NCBI GenBank assembly: GCA_026014515.1
Contig: JAOZIG010000265.1
Coordinates: 1 to 16,718 of the forward strand
Length of the DNA stretch: 16,718 nucleotides
Reading direction: 5' to 3'
Origin: Candidatus Bathyarchaeota archaeon
GTDB taxonomy: Archaea > Thermoproteota > Bathyarchaeia > TCS64
In this document: positions 1 to 7,016 of the stretch, in pieces
How positions within the stretch are numbered: the stretch's first letter is position 1
Layout: each line of letters begins with the position of its first letter
The notes under the pieces: generated by a model
Database searches by the model: none
Told to the model about the DNA's origin: nothing
What the model saw: only the letters and a program-made list of their open reading frames with translations
Position numbers and translations under genes: made by a program

Positions 1-1302
1 GGACACATCACAAATAATCTTCATACTGCGATATACATAGTAGATCTGACAACTCAAGAATACTTAGGGAGACTCGATTTCATCCCAGAGGAACCTAGAG
101 GAGGACCAGACTCTATAGCCCTGACCCCGGACAATGAATACTTCATTGTTACTCGGGGGAAATACAGTAATGATATACTCGTAATAGACGCAAACAACTA
201 TTCACTGGTTAAACAGGTACCTGGTGGAAAATATAATGGTCCCATCGAAGTAAATGCAAGGCTCAATGAAGCGTATATTTTGAGTGGAAATTATCAGGAT
301 ACAAATCTATACATTTTAGATCTAGAAAATTTTGAGATAACAGAGACAATTGACCTGAAAGACGAGTTAGGAAATCTCGCTCTATCCAGTAATACCTTGT
401 GTGTTACCACAAAGAAGGGAATAACGTTTATCGATACAATATCAAGGGAAGTCATTAATCAAGTTGCGATGAATACATCCTACTGGAAACGAGTCGTATC
501 ACACCCTGAATTGCCTGTGATTTATGTGGTGAATAATCCATCTGTTGATAACTATTATCCGTTTATACAGGTCTTTGATGTCGAGACTGGGGAAAATTTA
601 CACAACATCAAACATCTTACAGTGAACAAGACATGGGATGGGGGAATAACGGGGCTAGCCATTACACCTGATGGTGGGTGTTTGTTTAGTATTTCACAGA
701 TGAACGAGCTTGTAGTAGTTAATACAACGGATTATAGCAGGATTATAACTAGGTCTGTTAAACAACCTGATTATTACGGAAAACCGGACTGGGTTTATTT
801 CAATGAGAACTGCTCCAAGGCTTACTTCATTTACTGGGGAGGAATACCAATCGATACGCCGATGCCAGATACCCCTAGTCTAATCGGCGTTATGGACATG
901 ATGACATATGAGTTTACTGAGGTAATAGAGATCGATGAATACGCGGGATTAGGTATGATGGCTGTAAGGAAACACGACTCTACGCCAGATATGCAAGCAT
1001 ACATCATGGTAAACCGATACGCATACTCATCAACAAATCACACGATGGTAACGATAACGGACGAGACCCTTGAAAGGTCTCCAATTCTAAGTGAAGCGTT
1101 TAGGATCGAAGCTTATAGTCATGCGATTGGGTTGGTCCACCCCATCGAATGGGTTATCTGCACAGATGAGGAAGGCAGAACACTGGAGGAACTTATTGAA
1201 AGTCTACCCTCATCGGGCTCAGGCTCAATACATCTTGAATATCAAGGAGAAAAATTCCAATTTACAATAAAATACGATACTGAACCACCGATGATATGTT
1301 AA
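1..1302 (+). CDS. YVTN-type beta-propeller protein, 5'-truncated by the window edge
   Basis: The frame is open from base 1 to TAA at 1300-1302 (433 codons). The true start lies outside the window; the in-frame TTG at 280 is internal. The sequence consists of propeller-blade repeats in which a strand such as 'IYIVDLTTQEYLGRLDF' or 'IQVFDVETGENLHNIK' is followed by 'IALTPDNEYFIVT' or 'LAITPDGGCLFSIS', the pattern of YVTN/WD40-like seven-bladed propellers. There are no catalytic motifs, so a ligand-binding or scaffold role, probably extracytoplasmic, is inferred. The C-terminus leaves the repeat pattern and ends without an obvious membrane anchor. Any signal peptide would be upstream of the window. 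Its neighbours downstream are membrane-anchored ectodomain proteins, which fits a cell-surface location. The family is fairly clear; the function is not. Confidence 0.75.
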   Translation, partial: GHITNNLHTAIYIVDLTTQEYLGRLDFIPEEPRGGPDSIALTPDNEYFIVTRGKYSNDILVIDANNYSLVKQVPGGKYNGPIEVNARLNEAYILSGNYQDTNLYILDLENFEITETIDLKDELGNLALSSNTLCVTTKKGITFIDTISREVINQVAMNTSYWKRVVSHPELPVIYVVNNPSVDNYYPFIQVFDVETGENLHNIKHLTVNKTWDGGITGLAITPDGGCLFSISQMNELVVVNTTDYSRIITRSVKQPDYYGKPDWVYFNENCSKAYFIYWGGIPIDTPMPDTPSLIGVMDMMTYEFTEVIEIDEYAGLGMMAVRKHDSTPDMQAYIMVNRYAYSSTNHTMVTITDETLERSPILSEAFRIEAYSHAIGLVHPIEWVICTDEEGRTLEELIESLPSSGSGSIHLEYQGEKFQFTIKYDTEPPMIC

Positions 1303-1323
1303 ACAGGTGAAAAACACATTTTA

Positions 1324-1374
1324 GTCAAGAATTCTTAACGATCAATGGGCACTGTTCTAAACTCTAGTATTTTA
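1324..1374 (+). promoter_or_regulatory. Upstream conserved segment, copy 1, with TATA-like box
   Basis: About 50 bp upstream of the 815-aa gene recur almost unchanged at 3871-3921 before the 312-aa gene. Shared blocks are GTCAAGAA, CTTAACGATCAATGGG and TGTTCTAAACTCTAGTATT, separated by a 2-base difference and a 1-base indel. The AT-rich stretch after it (1370-1382) is TATA-like and lies roughly 20-25 nt before the TTG start. It is read as a duplicated promoter with upstream regulator sites. Confidence 0.6.
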
Positions 1375-1396
1375 TTTAAATAATACTGAAATAAGC

Positions 1397-3844
1397 TTGA
1401 GAAGTTTGAGTAGGGTAAACCAGACCATAGTATTAACCGCGATACTATTGATAGCCATCACAGTAACCGCCTTCTATATACACGAGACAGACCCCGAGAC
1501 AATAGAAGAAAGGAAAATAAATCAAATACAACAAGAAATCGAGATCCCAGAAACCGCAACATATCTGGGTAAACGAGCCTACAACATTTCTGATTATATA
1601 ATAACGGTCTACACATGGAAAAACCAGAACACATTATACGATGCACAGTTTTTCCCTGACGGAACCATCAAAACAAATACCTACGAACTAGAAAAAAGAG
1701 AAGAAAACTGCACGATCTCACCATACACCGCTGAAACTATCGCTCTATTCAACTTGGAGAACGAGACCGAGTATTATCAAGGACATGAGATGCTAACAAG
1801 TCCCACGTTCTATTACTATGAGAACTATTTCCAGAAGGGTCCTCTTTGGGTTGTGGATTGGGGGCTCGTGAAGGATGATTACCCGATTATGGGCTCATAT
1901 TTTGAGGTAAGAGTCTACATGGATACAGGAGAGGTATACTCTGTCAAGAATCATTTTGACATAGGTGAATTACTCCCAGTTGAACCTCCTCAAATAACTG
2001 AATTAGAGGCAATCAGCATCGCTCAGGAAGCATTCAAGCAAAGCATGAATTATACGGTGGTTCTCAGAACAGAGTCTAGGGGGCTTAAACTAAGTCCGGG
2101 TAACCCGATAATGGATCTTGCGCCTAACAGGCTCTACTGGGGTATCTCGGTTACTGGTGTGGGAGTTGATCGGGGATACATGGCGCATTGTACAACCGGG
2201 TATACGATTGATGCGATTAATGGTACAGTTAATGGTGGAGTCACGGTTGGTGGTGGAGTAATATGGAGTCATGGGGTTTATCCATACTACGGGTTAGCAT
2301 ACCCGAAAACAGTTGAACGCTACACCTTCGAAACATTATTCAGAGTAAACGCAAGTGAAGCAAAACACCTTATTTTCAATCACAGCCTCATCGGATTAAA
2401 GGGTCTAGCATGGGAAGGCATTTACCTTGAAGACGGGGATAATGCCTCGGTTGTTACATCTTATTGGGCACGAGCGTATAAGCGGATAAAAACGGGTTCT
2501 TTAATTGAGGTCGAAGGAGCGAGGAGCATACTTGAGTCTATACAGGTTCTAGATGGCTTACTGATGATAATAGACGCTGAATCAGGAGCATTGATTTCAT
2601 CTCAGAATTTCACCAATGTTGGACCCCCAATAAACACCTTGAATATTACAAGAGACAAAGCCATCAACATCACGGCTACAAGTCCTCTCGCAGACCCAGA
2701 TGACAAGATAATCGAGCCTGATACGTTGGTCTTGGCTGAGCCAAGGATCATCAAACCAGACTGGGTAAATCAATTAGCCTACTCTGGTAGTATCAGACGC
2801 CTCTATATCGCGGACGTAAACCAGACCGATTCACGCATCTACTGGGTCATCAGGTACGAGAAAAGCCCAGAGGTTCACGGGGGGTTTACGGGAACCTATC
2901 TTGTTGACGCTGAGACCGGGGTGCTATCCCTCGCATTGGAGGATTACCCCCTCGCTCAAATGCTATTGAGAGGTAGTGCCCCGGACCAAGTCAAGGCTAA
3001 CGTGAGTAGTGTGGTTGCATTCAATGTCAATGTTACAGCAGTAGAGACCCTTGAAGCGCAGTTACCAGTATCCATCAAAGCAGAGCTAGTGCCTGAGAAC
3101 GTAACAGTGATCATAGATAACTCGGTGAAGCAGCTTTCAGGTGAGAAAAAGGCAGTGTTTAAGGTCACAGCCATAGTTGGAGAAGAGGCAGAATCTGGTG
3201 TTTACAATATTAGGTTTGAGATTAGCTTCCCAGGAAGAAGCACCAGCACATACACGGAGCTTGAGATAAAGAATCCCACAAGCAGTTTACAGGTTTACCC
3301 TCGTAAACAGGTCTTTAGCTTAGGCGAAACAATTGCATTTGATATAGATTCACCGACCCAACACATTGGCGCGTATATCAGGATCAATAACCCTGAAAAC
3401 TATACGATATGGGTTACGGACCCGTTTACAGAGTGGTCCCTGATAGATGAGAGCTGGAGAGTTCCATACTTTTGTCAACTGTCAGAGGGAAACCCAATGA
3501 TACTATTAGAGGAAGCCCTTACTGGCAACTGGACGTGGATATACAGGGACCAAAACACAACCATCAAAGGAGGTTTTACTGTGAAAGAACCTCAAGACGG
3601 TCCTTTCAGTGAAGTTACTGAAATGCGTAACCCTCCAACGATCCATGAAGATATTACAAATTTAGCGTTACTAGCAGAGAAGGCAGCCAGATCAGCACAG
3701 GAAGCTGTTCAGATGGAGGATGAGACTGGTCCCGGTCCAGCAGTACCTAGAGATGATGAAGAATCAAGCAGCATGTGGGTTCCCTTCATCACTATAGTGG
3801 TGGTTTTCGGAGTTGTTCTCTTGAAGAAGAATGGCTCAAAGTAG
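1397..3844 (+). CDS. Large membrane-anchored ectodomain protein with PepSY-like repeats
   Basis: 815 aa; a surface protein of unknown function. A hydrophobic segment at about residues 10-29 is an uncleaved anchor or signal. The ectodomain holds four motifs ending in D-x-[TSN]-G at about residues 176, 272, 393 and 504 (for example 'YLVDAETGVL'), with helices such as 'ITELEAISIAQEAFKQ'. This is the signature of PepSY/YcdB-like repeats. About 530-627 looks like an immunoglobulin-like stalk of alternating strands. Residues 631-732 match residues 123-224 of the 312-aa neighbour. A single C-terminal membrane segment (794-809) starts 'MWVPFI' and ends 'KKNGSK'. Many N-x-S/T sequons fit an extracellular position. 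The start is TTG at 1397, the first start codon after the in-frame stop at 1358; a second TTG at 1406 is possible. Confidence 0.8.
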   Translation: MRSLSRVNQTIVLTAILLIAITVTAFYIHETDPETIEERKINQIQQEIEIPETATYLGKRAYNISDYIITVYTWKNQNTLYDAQFFPDGTIKTNTYELEKREENCTISPYTAETIALFNLENETEYYQGHEMLTSPTFYYYENYFQKGPLWVVDWGLVKDDYPIMGSYFEVRVYMDTGEVYSVKNHFDIGELLPVEPPQITELEAISIAQEAFKQSMNYTVVLRTESRGLKLSPGNPIMDLAPNRLYWGISVTGVGVDRGYMAHCTTGYTIDAINGTVNGGVTVGGGVIWSHGVYPYYGLAYPKTVERYTFETLFRVNASEAKHLIFNHSLIGLKGLAWEGIYLEDGDNASVVTSYWARAYKRIKTGSLIEVEGARSILESIQVLDGLLMIIDAESGALISSQNFTNVGPPINTLNITRDKAINITATSPLADPDDKIIEPDTLVLAEPRIIKPDWVNQLAYSGSIRRLYIADVNQTDSRIYWVIRYEKSPEVHGGFTGTYLVDAETGVLSLALEDYPLAQMLLRGSAPDQVKANVSSVVAFNVNVTAVETLEAQLPVSIKAELVPENVTVIIDNSVKQLSGEKKAVFKVTAIVGEEAESGVYNIRFEISFPGRSTSTYTELEIKNPTSSLQVYPRKQVFSLGETIAFDIDSPTQHIGAYIRINNPENYTIWVTDPFTEWSLIDESWRVPYFCQLSEGNPMILLEEALTGNWTWIYRDQNTTIKGGFTVKEPQDGPFSEVTEMRNPPTIHEDITNLALLAEKAARSAQEAVQMEDETGPGPAVPRDDEESSSMWVPFITIVVVFGVVLLKKNGSK

Positions 3845-3857
3845 AAAAATCTGGGTG

Positions 3858-3869
3858 TTTTTGCCTTTT
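3858..3869 (+). terminator. Possible T-rich archaeal terminator
   Basis: Two T runs (TTTTT at 3858-3862 and TTTT at 3866-3869) lie 14 nt after the stop of the 815-aa gene and just before the promoter-like repeat of the next gene. Archaeal transcription often ends at such runs. There is no hairpin, and the evidence is only positional. Confidence 0.3.
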
Positions 3870-3870
3870 C

Positions 3871-3921
3871 GTCAAGAAACCTTAACGATCAATGGGTATC
3901 TGTTCTAAACTCTAGTATTAT
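3871..3921 (+). promoter_or_regulatory. Upstream conserved segment, copy 2, with TATA-like box
   Basis: This is the second copy of the segment at 1324-1374, with roughly 90% of positions identical by eye. It ends in TAGTATTATATC, whose TATA-like core (about 3915-3922) lies about 35-40 nt before the ATG at 3956. The match stops just after the TATA region, and the sequences between it and the two start codons differ. Confidence 0.6.
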
Positions 3922-3955
3922 ATCAAAACCAGCCTAAGATTAAGATGGGATAACG

Positions 3956-4894
3956 ATGGGTGAAAGGGAGCAAGCTATAATATTGTTACTATTGGCTACG
4001 GTCATTTCAGCTAGTTTTGTAATGCTTGGTCAGAGGAACCGCATTAATGAGTTATCACAGGTCTATGATAATACACGTTTTGACCTCAACTATCTTGAAG
4101 CTCAATACAATCACCTATACGAGTCCTACAAGGAACTAAGCAATCAAACACTGGAATACCGTAGACTGATAATACAGCTCAACCAAGACCTAGACAAGAT
4201 AGAAAGATACGAGGAAACTTGGCGTACATACCGGGAGAAATACGAGGAAGTGTTGCTTGAGAATGCAAGGCTACAAGGAGAACTCATAATGCAGGAGTAT
4301 GGAGACAACATAACACAGCCCTTCGTAGAACCCAGAAAGGAAGTGTTCAGAATAGGAGACACAATCGCGTTCAACGTGGAGTCTGAGATGGCTCTATATG
4401 GCTCACACTTCGAAGTATATGATCCAAATAGTACATTGATCTGGGAGGGCGATCCACTCGCAGAATGGGTTGAACTATATGATTACTGGGTTCCCCCATA
4501 CTATGGACAAACAGCCTACATGGAACCAATGAGTTTTACAGAAAACTACACTCTCGGAAACTGGACCTATATTTACTGGTTCGGAGAACTCAAGATGGGA
4601 GAAGGCTGGTTCACATTGATAGAAGCAGCAGAGGATGTTATCGCCATAGGGGTCACGGATTTGAGTGATGAAGAAGGCTTTGTAGAAATTATCCCAGATC
4701 TAGGGGGCCCAATCACTAACGTATCCTTGATAGCAAAGGAGGGCATCGGATCACAGGCTGAACCAATATTTGCGAGAGACAGTTCATGTTCAAACCCTAT
4801 GTGGGTTCCAATCATAACCAGTATAGTAGTTGTTGCGATATTCATCTTAAGAAAAACCATGCGTGGTGATCCCAGTGTACAATTATTGGTTTAA
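3956..4894 (+). CDS. Membrane-anchored coiled-coil protein sharing its tail with the 815-aa protein
   Basis: 312 aa, function unknown. An N-terminal membrane segment (about 7-24) is followed by a long heptad-like coiled coil (about 30-118, rich in L, E, R, Y and Q). Next comes a ~100-residue domain (123-224) with 'EPRKEVFRIGDTIAFNVES', 'DPLAEW' and 'LGNWTYIYW', homologous to residues 631-732 of the 815-aa protein. After a linker, a C-terminal membrane segment (283-298) again starts 'MWVP'. The order of anchor, coiled coil, beta domain and anchor suggests a surface stalk or complex-forming protein. It has its own copy of the upstream segment, so co-expression with the 815-aa gene is likely. 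The last 32 nt overlap the next gene in another frame. Confidence 0.78.
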   Translation: MGEREQAIILLLLATVISASFVMLGQRNRINELSQVYDNTRFDLNYLEAQYNHLYESYKELSNQTLEYRRLIIQLNQDLDKIERYEETWRTYREKYEEVLLENARLQGELIMQEYGDNITQPFVEPRKEVFRIGDTIAFNVESEMALYGSHFEVYDPNSTLIWEGDPLAEWVELYDYWVPPYYGQTAYMEPMSFTENYTLGNWTYIYWFGELKMGEGWFTLIEAAEDVIAIGVTDLSDEEGFVEIIPDLGGPITNVSLIAKEGIGSQAEPIFARDSSCSNPMWVPIITSIVVVAIFILRKTMRGDPSVQLLV

Positions 4895-5408
4895 ACAGAA
4901 ACCGGTAAAGATCACCAGAAAAACACTTGCTGGAGCCTTAATCCTCGTACTACTTGCTCTCGGATACTATAACCTACTATTCCTCGGACCAGTACCAGAG
5001 AGACCAGACAACTTCGATATTGTATTCACATACGGGTACGGTCCCGGAAACACACTGGACACACGAGACAACACCTACACATCAAGACTAACAGACCCAA
5101 AAATAACCATAGAGATGACCCTAACCGAAAGAGAACTAGACAATATCTGGAAAAGCATACACCATAACCACTTCTATGAACTAAACCAACAAAACGCAGC
5201 TTATGCAGAATCAGTACAACCACACAAAACATTCACATTAAAAGTCATAGCCGAAGGCTACCCCGAACGATCAATCAGCATGATAAGACCGGGAACATTC
5301 AACCTCTGGGAGATCAGGTTCTTCAATATAACAGACACGATAAAAACCATAATCGAAAACAAGCCAGCATACAAAACACTCCCCAAGCCCACAGGTGGAT
5401 ACGCGTAA
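4863..5408 (+). CDS. Small single-pass membrane protein of unknown function
   Basis: 181 aa. The GTG at 4863 is the most upstream start, overlapping the preceding gene by 32 nt; GTG at 4866 and 4875 are alternatives. A basic N-terminus ('KQKPVKITRK') precedes one membrane segment (about 22-41), followed by an extracytoplasmic domain. The domain contains 'FTYGYGPGNTLDTRDNTYT' and 'KITIEMTLTERELDNIWKSI', and resembles small bacterial lipoprotein-like proteins in which a 'YTKD...ISL' strand pair precedes 'LSEEELDKIYQKM'. I recall that resemblance only as a pattern and give no family name. Translational coupling with the 312-aa gene and the shared membrane position suggest a joint surface complex. 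Confidence 0.7.
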   Translation: MVIPVYNYWFKQKPVKITRKTLAGALILVLLALGYYNLLFLGPVPERPDNFDIVFTYGYGPGNTLDTRDNTYTSRLTDPKITIEMTLTERELDNIWKSIHHNHFYELNQQNAAYAESVQPHKTFTLKVIAEGYPERSISMIRPGTFNLWEIRFFNITDTIKTIIENKPAYKTLPKPTGGYA

Positions 5409-5461
5409 ACATGTTACTATTATTCCGAAACGTGGATTCTAAACATCATAATGCCTATTAT

Positions 5462-5490
5462 TGACATATTCTATATGTCATATGACATAT
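5462..5490. promoter_or_regulatory. Double-palindrome operator of the MNT/HEPN pair
   Basis: Three TGACATAT half-sites lie in alternating orientation. TGACATAT (5462-5469) pairs with ATATGTCA (5473-5480) across a 3-nt spacer. The latter also forms a perfect 18-bp palindrome with the third half-site (5473-5490). The two dyad centres are about 10.5 bp apart, one helical turn. The element ends 3 bp before the ATG of the nucleotidyltransferase gene and covers any TATA box for a leaderless transcript. The likely binder is a dimeric HTH protein, most simply the winged-helix N-terminus of that gene's own product (autorepression; inferred). Confidence 0.75.
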
Positions 5491-5493
5491 TAA

Positions 5494-6114
5494 ATGTATA
5501 ATCTCTTTGGGTCCAAAACCAGAACAAAGCTACTCACAAAGCTAATGATGGAACCAGAAAGACAATTCTATATCAGAGAAATCTCACGAGAAACCCAAAT
5601 TCCATACGGCATGGTATACAAGGAACTGGACAACTTAGAACAACTGGGAATAATAACGAGCCAGAAAAAAGGTAAGATAACCCTACTACAGGTAAACAAG
5701 GAAACCCCATACTATGAGGATCTGCGAAACCTGATAATGAAAACAACAGGAATCGCAAACATCATACAAAACCACGTCAAACACCCTGAAATAGCGTATC
5801 TATTGATCTTCGGCTCCATAGCCAGCGGTAAGGATACACCAGAAAGCGACATCGATCTCATGATCATTGGTGACATCTCGGAAAAAGAGTTAATTGAAGA
5901 AGCCGATGAGATCGAGAAAAACATAGGAAGAGAAATCAACTACATCCTCTGGACCCATACAGAGTTTGAGAAAAAAATAAAAGAAAAGAATCATATCCTC
6001 ATTGATGTGGCGGAGAAACCCATAATCATGCTCAAGGGAAGCGAGGATGAGTTTAGAGGATCTATTGAAAAAGGGCTCATTGAGGAACATCAAGCCCAAC
6101 CAAAAAGTCATTGA
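5494..6114 (+). CDS. HTH-MNT nucleotidyltransferase (antitoxin-like)
   Basis: 206 aa. The N-terminal ~65 residues form a winged helix-turn-helix ('YIREISRETQIPYGMVYKEL', then 'LGIITSQKKG'). The rest is a minimal nucleotidyltransferase with 'FGSIASG' at 106-112 and 'SDIDLMI' at 118-124. D119 and D121 are the metal-binding carboxylates, and E147 is a candidate third. In type VII toxin-antitoxin systems, MNT proteins (MntA) transfer AMP from ATP to the partner HEPN toxin and silence it. Here the HEPN gene starts inside this one in another frame (68-nt overlap), as in a coupled operon. The HTH domain and the palindromes just upstream make autoregulation likely. The leader is nearly absent, since the operator ends 3 bp before the ATG. 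Confidence 0.88.
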   Translation: MYNLFGSKTRTKLLTKLMMEPERQFYIREISRETQIPYGMVYKELDNLEQLGIITSQKKGKITLLQVNKETPYYEDLRNLIMKTTGIANIIQNHVKHPEIAYLLIFGSIASGKDTPESDIDLMIIGDISEKELIEEADEIEKNIGREINYILWTHTEFEKKIKEKNHILIDVAEKPIIMLKGSEDEFRGSIEKGLIEEHQAQPKSH

Positions 6115-6478
6115 GAACGCATTAAACAAAGCCCATAGAGACCTCCGAGTATCAACAACCCTCATAGAGAAAGAGGAATACGACTGGGCATACACCACAT
6201 CCTATACAGCCATACATACAACAGCAAGAGCGTATATGAATAAAATGGGTTACACCCCACCAAGCAGAGACGGCCACCGAGCAGTAGTAGATTTTCTTGA
6301 AGCACCGGAATTGGGTCAAGACCTCAACATGTATGCAAGACTCTTGGACCGAATGAGAAGAACAAGACATAGAGTCATGTATGATGAATACGATCTCATC
6401 ACAGAAAAGGGAGCAAAACAAGCAAATAACTGGGCAAAAGAGTCCATAACACTAATCGAGGAAAAACTGAAGGAATAG
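6047..6478 (+). CDS. HEPN-domain protein, partner of the MNT nucleotidyltransferase
   Basis: 143 aa, mostly helical. The beginning 'MSLEDLLKKGSLRNIKP' is typical of HEPN partners of MNT proteins and supports the ATG at 6047, preceded by a GGAAGCGAGG purine stretch. Helical core residues include 'YDWAYTTSYTAIHTTARAYM'. The HEPN RNase motif is represented by R102-x5-H108 within 'DRMRRTRHRVMYDEYD'. Classical HepT toxins have Rx4HxY with an AMP-accepting tyrosine two residues after His. Here the nearest tyrosine is Y112, four residues after H108, so the modification site may be shifted or absent. The inferred role is RNA cleavage, held in check by the MNT partner. A non-toxic substrate-binding role is the alternative. 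Confidence 0.85.
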   Translation: MSLEDLLKKGSLRNIKPNQKVIENALNKAHRDLRVSTTLIEKEEYDWAYTTSYTAIHTTARAYMNKMGYTPPSRDGHRAVVDFLEAPELGQDLNMYARLLDRMRRTRHRVMYDEYDLITEKGAKQANNWAKESITLIEEKLKE

Positions 6479-6856
6479 CCTGTTTTGGGGATTTGCGTTT
6501 GCTAGACATGAATAATTTCACCGCTTCCAAGAGATACTGGAAACCCAAGGGGAGACCAGTCAACCCAGCCTGAAAACGCATTAAAATTACCTAAGAGCCC
6601 TAAAATATCCTAGTTCTGATCTCTACATAAACCAAAATACAGACCAATCAACAACAAGAGTATCCAACCTGACCCTACTCATAACACAGAGCATCTAAAT
6701 ATCAACCAATCTAAGCCATATCGGAGAAAATTCTCCACCGGTTAGGCGCCAAATCTCGGAGGGAGTCACCTAACCACCTTTTCAAACCATCAGTCTAAAA
6801 CAAAACCAAACACCAGTCACACAAACTTGTTTCAACAATATCTGATAGTTAAATAA
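6479..6856. other. Intergenic region before the tRNA-like gene
   Basis: There is no convincing protein gene in about 380 bp. A T-rich start (6480-6500) could end the MNT/HEPN transcript. Most of the + strand is A/C-rich and unstructured. The only clear structure is the pair of hairpins at 6723-6775, described separately. No strong TATA box is seen before the tRNA-like gene; the AT-rich TAGTTAAATAA at 6846-6856 touches its first base and is too close to be one. Confidence 0.5.
6723..6775. repeat. Tandem hairpins containing a rearranged copy of the adjacent tRNA
   Basis: Hairpin 1 is GGAGAA/TTCTCC (6723-6736, 2-nt loop). Hairpin 2 has perfect 7-bp arms, GGTTAGG (6740-6746) and CCTAACC (6769-6775). 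Bases 6740-6756 match the D-loop to anticodon-stem part of the tRNA (6874-6890) apart from one missing and one extra A. Bases 6755-6768 are the exact reverse complement of tRNA bases 6901-6914, the variable arm. The segment therefore joins a direct fragment to an inverted fragment of the same tRNA. It could be a rearranged tRNA relic or an RNA able to pair with the tRNA. Confidence 0.6.
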
Positions 6857-6943
6857 GCCGGGGTGGCCGAGTAGGTTAAGGCGCCAATCTGAAAAATGGG
6901 TGACTCCCTCCGAGTCATGAGGGTTCAAACCCCTCTCCCTGCG
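6857..6943 (+). tRNA. Class II tRNA-Ser-like gene with aberrant anticodon arm (possibly a pseudogene)
   Basis: The features are clear. The acceptor strand GCCGGGG (6857-6863) pairs with TCCCTGC (6936-6942), with one C-T mismatch at pair 3-70 and G73 after it. The D-arm is GCC...GGC with GGTTAA in the loop. A long variable arm, TGACTC/GAGTCA (6901-6917), makes it class II. The T-arm is GAGGG-TTCAAAC-CCCTC. G73 and the long arm point to serine. The anticodon arm fails: read as a 7-nt loop it gives anticodon GAA (Phe) with an A-G mismatch in the stem. Read with CCA/TGG aligned, the loop has 6 nt, as if one T had been lost from a UGA serine anticodon. No CCA is encoded. It could be a relic, a sequencing error or a tRNA with another role. 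Confidence 0.7.
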
Positions 6944-6965
6944 AAACACAAGGAACAACAAGAAT

Positions 6966-7016
6966 AGCCGCTAACAGGGGGAGGGGGGGTACCCCAAGAA
7001 AAACCCGGAAGCGGCT
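6966..7016. repeat. Inverted repeat with G-rich centre downstream of the tRNA-like gene
   Basis: AGCCGCT (6966-6972) and AGCGGCT (7010-7016) are perfect 7-bp arms. They enclose a G-rich stretch with runs of five and seven G, and a perfect GGGGTACCCC palindrome (6986-6995). It begins 22 bp after the tRNA-like gene. A transcript could fold into a long branched stem. It is possibly a processing or termination structure, or part of a further RNA. Bases 7017-7170 hold only short partial inverted repeats (TGGCT/AGCC). Confidence 0.45.

Noticed and set aside
280..1302. A complete 340-aa propeller protein starting at TTG 280
   Set aside because: The same frame is open back to base 1 and the upstream part has the same repeat pattern, so the gene is cut by the window edge.
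6980..6995. A G-quadruplex in the G-rich stretch
   Set aside because: Only two G runs are present (five and seven), too few separate tracts for an ordinary intramolecular quadruplex, and a GGGGTACCCC palindrome competes.
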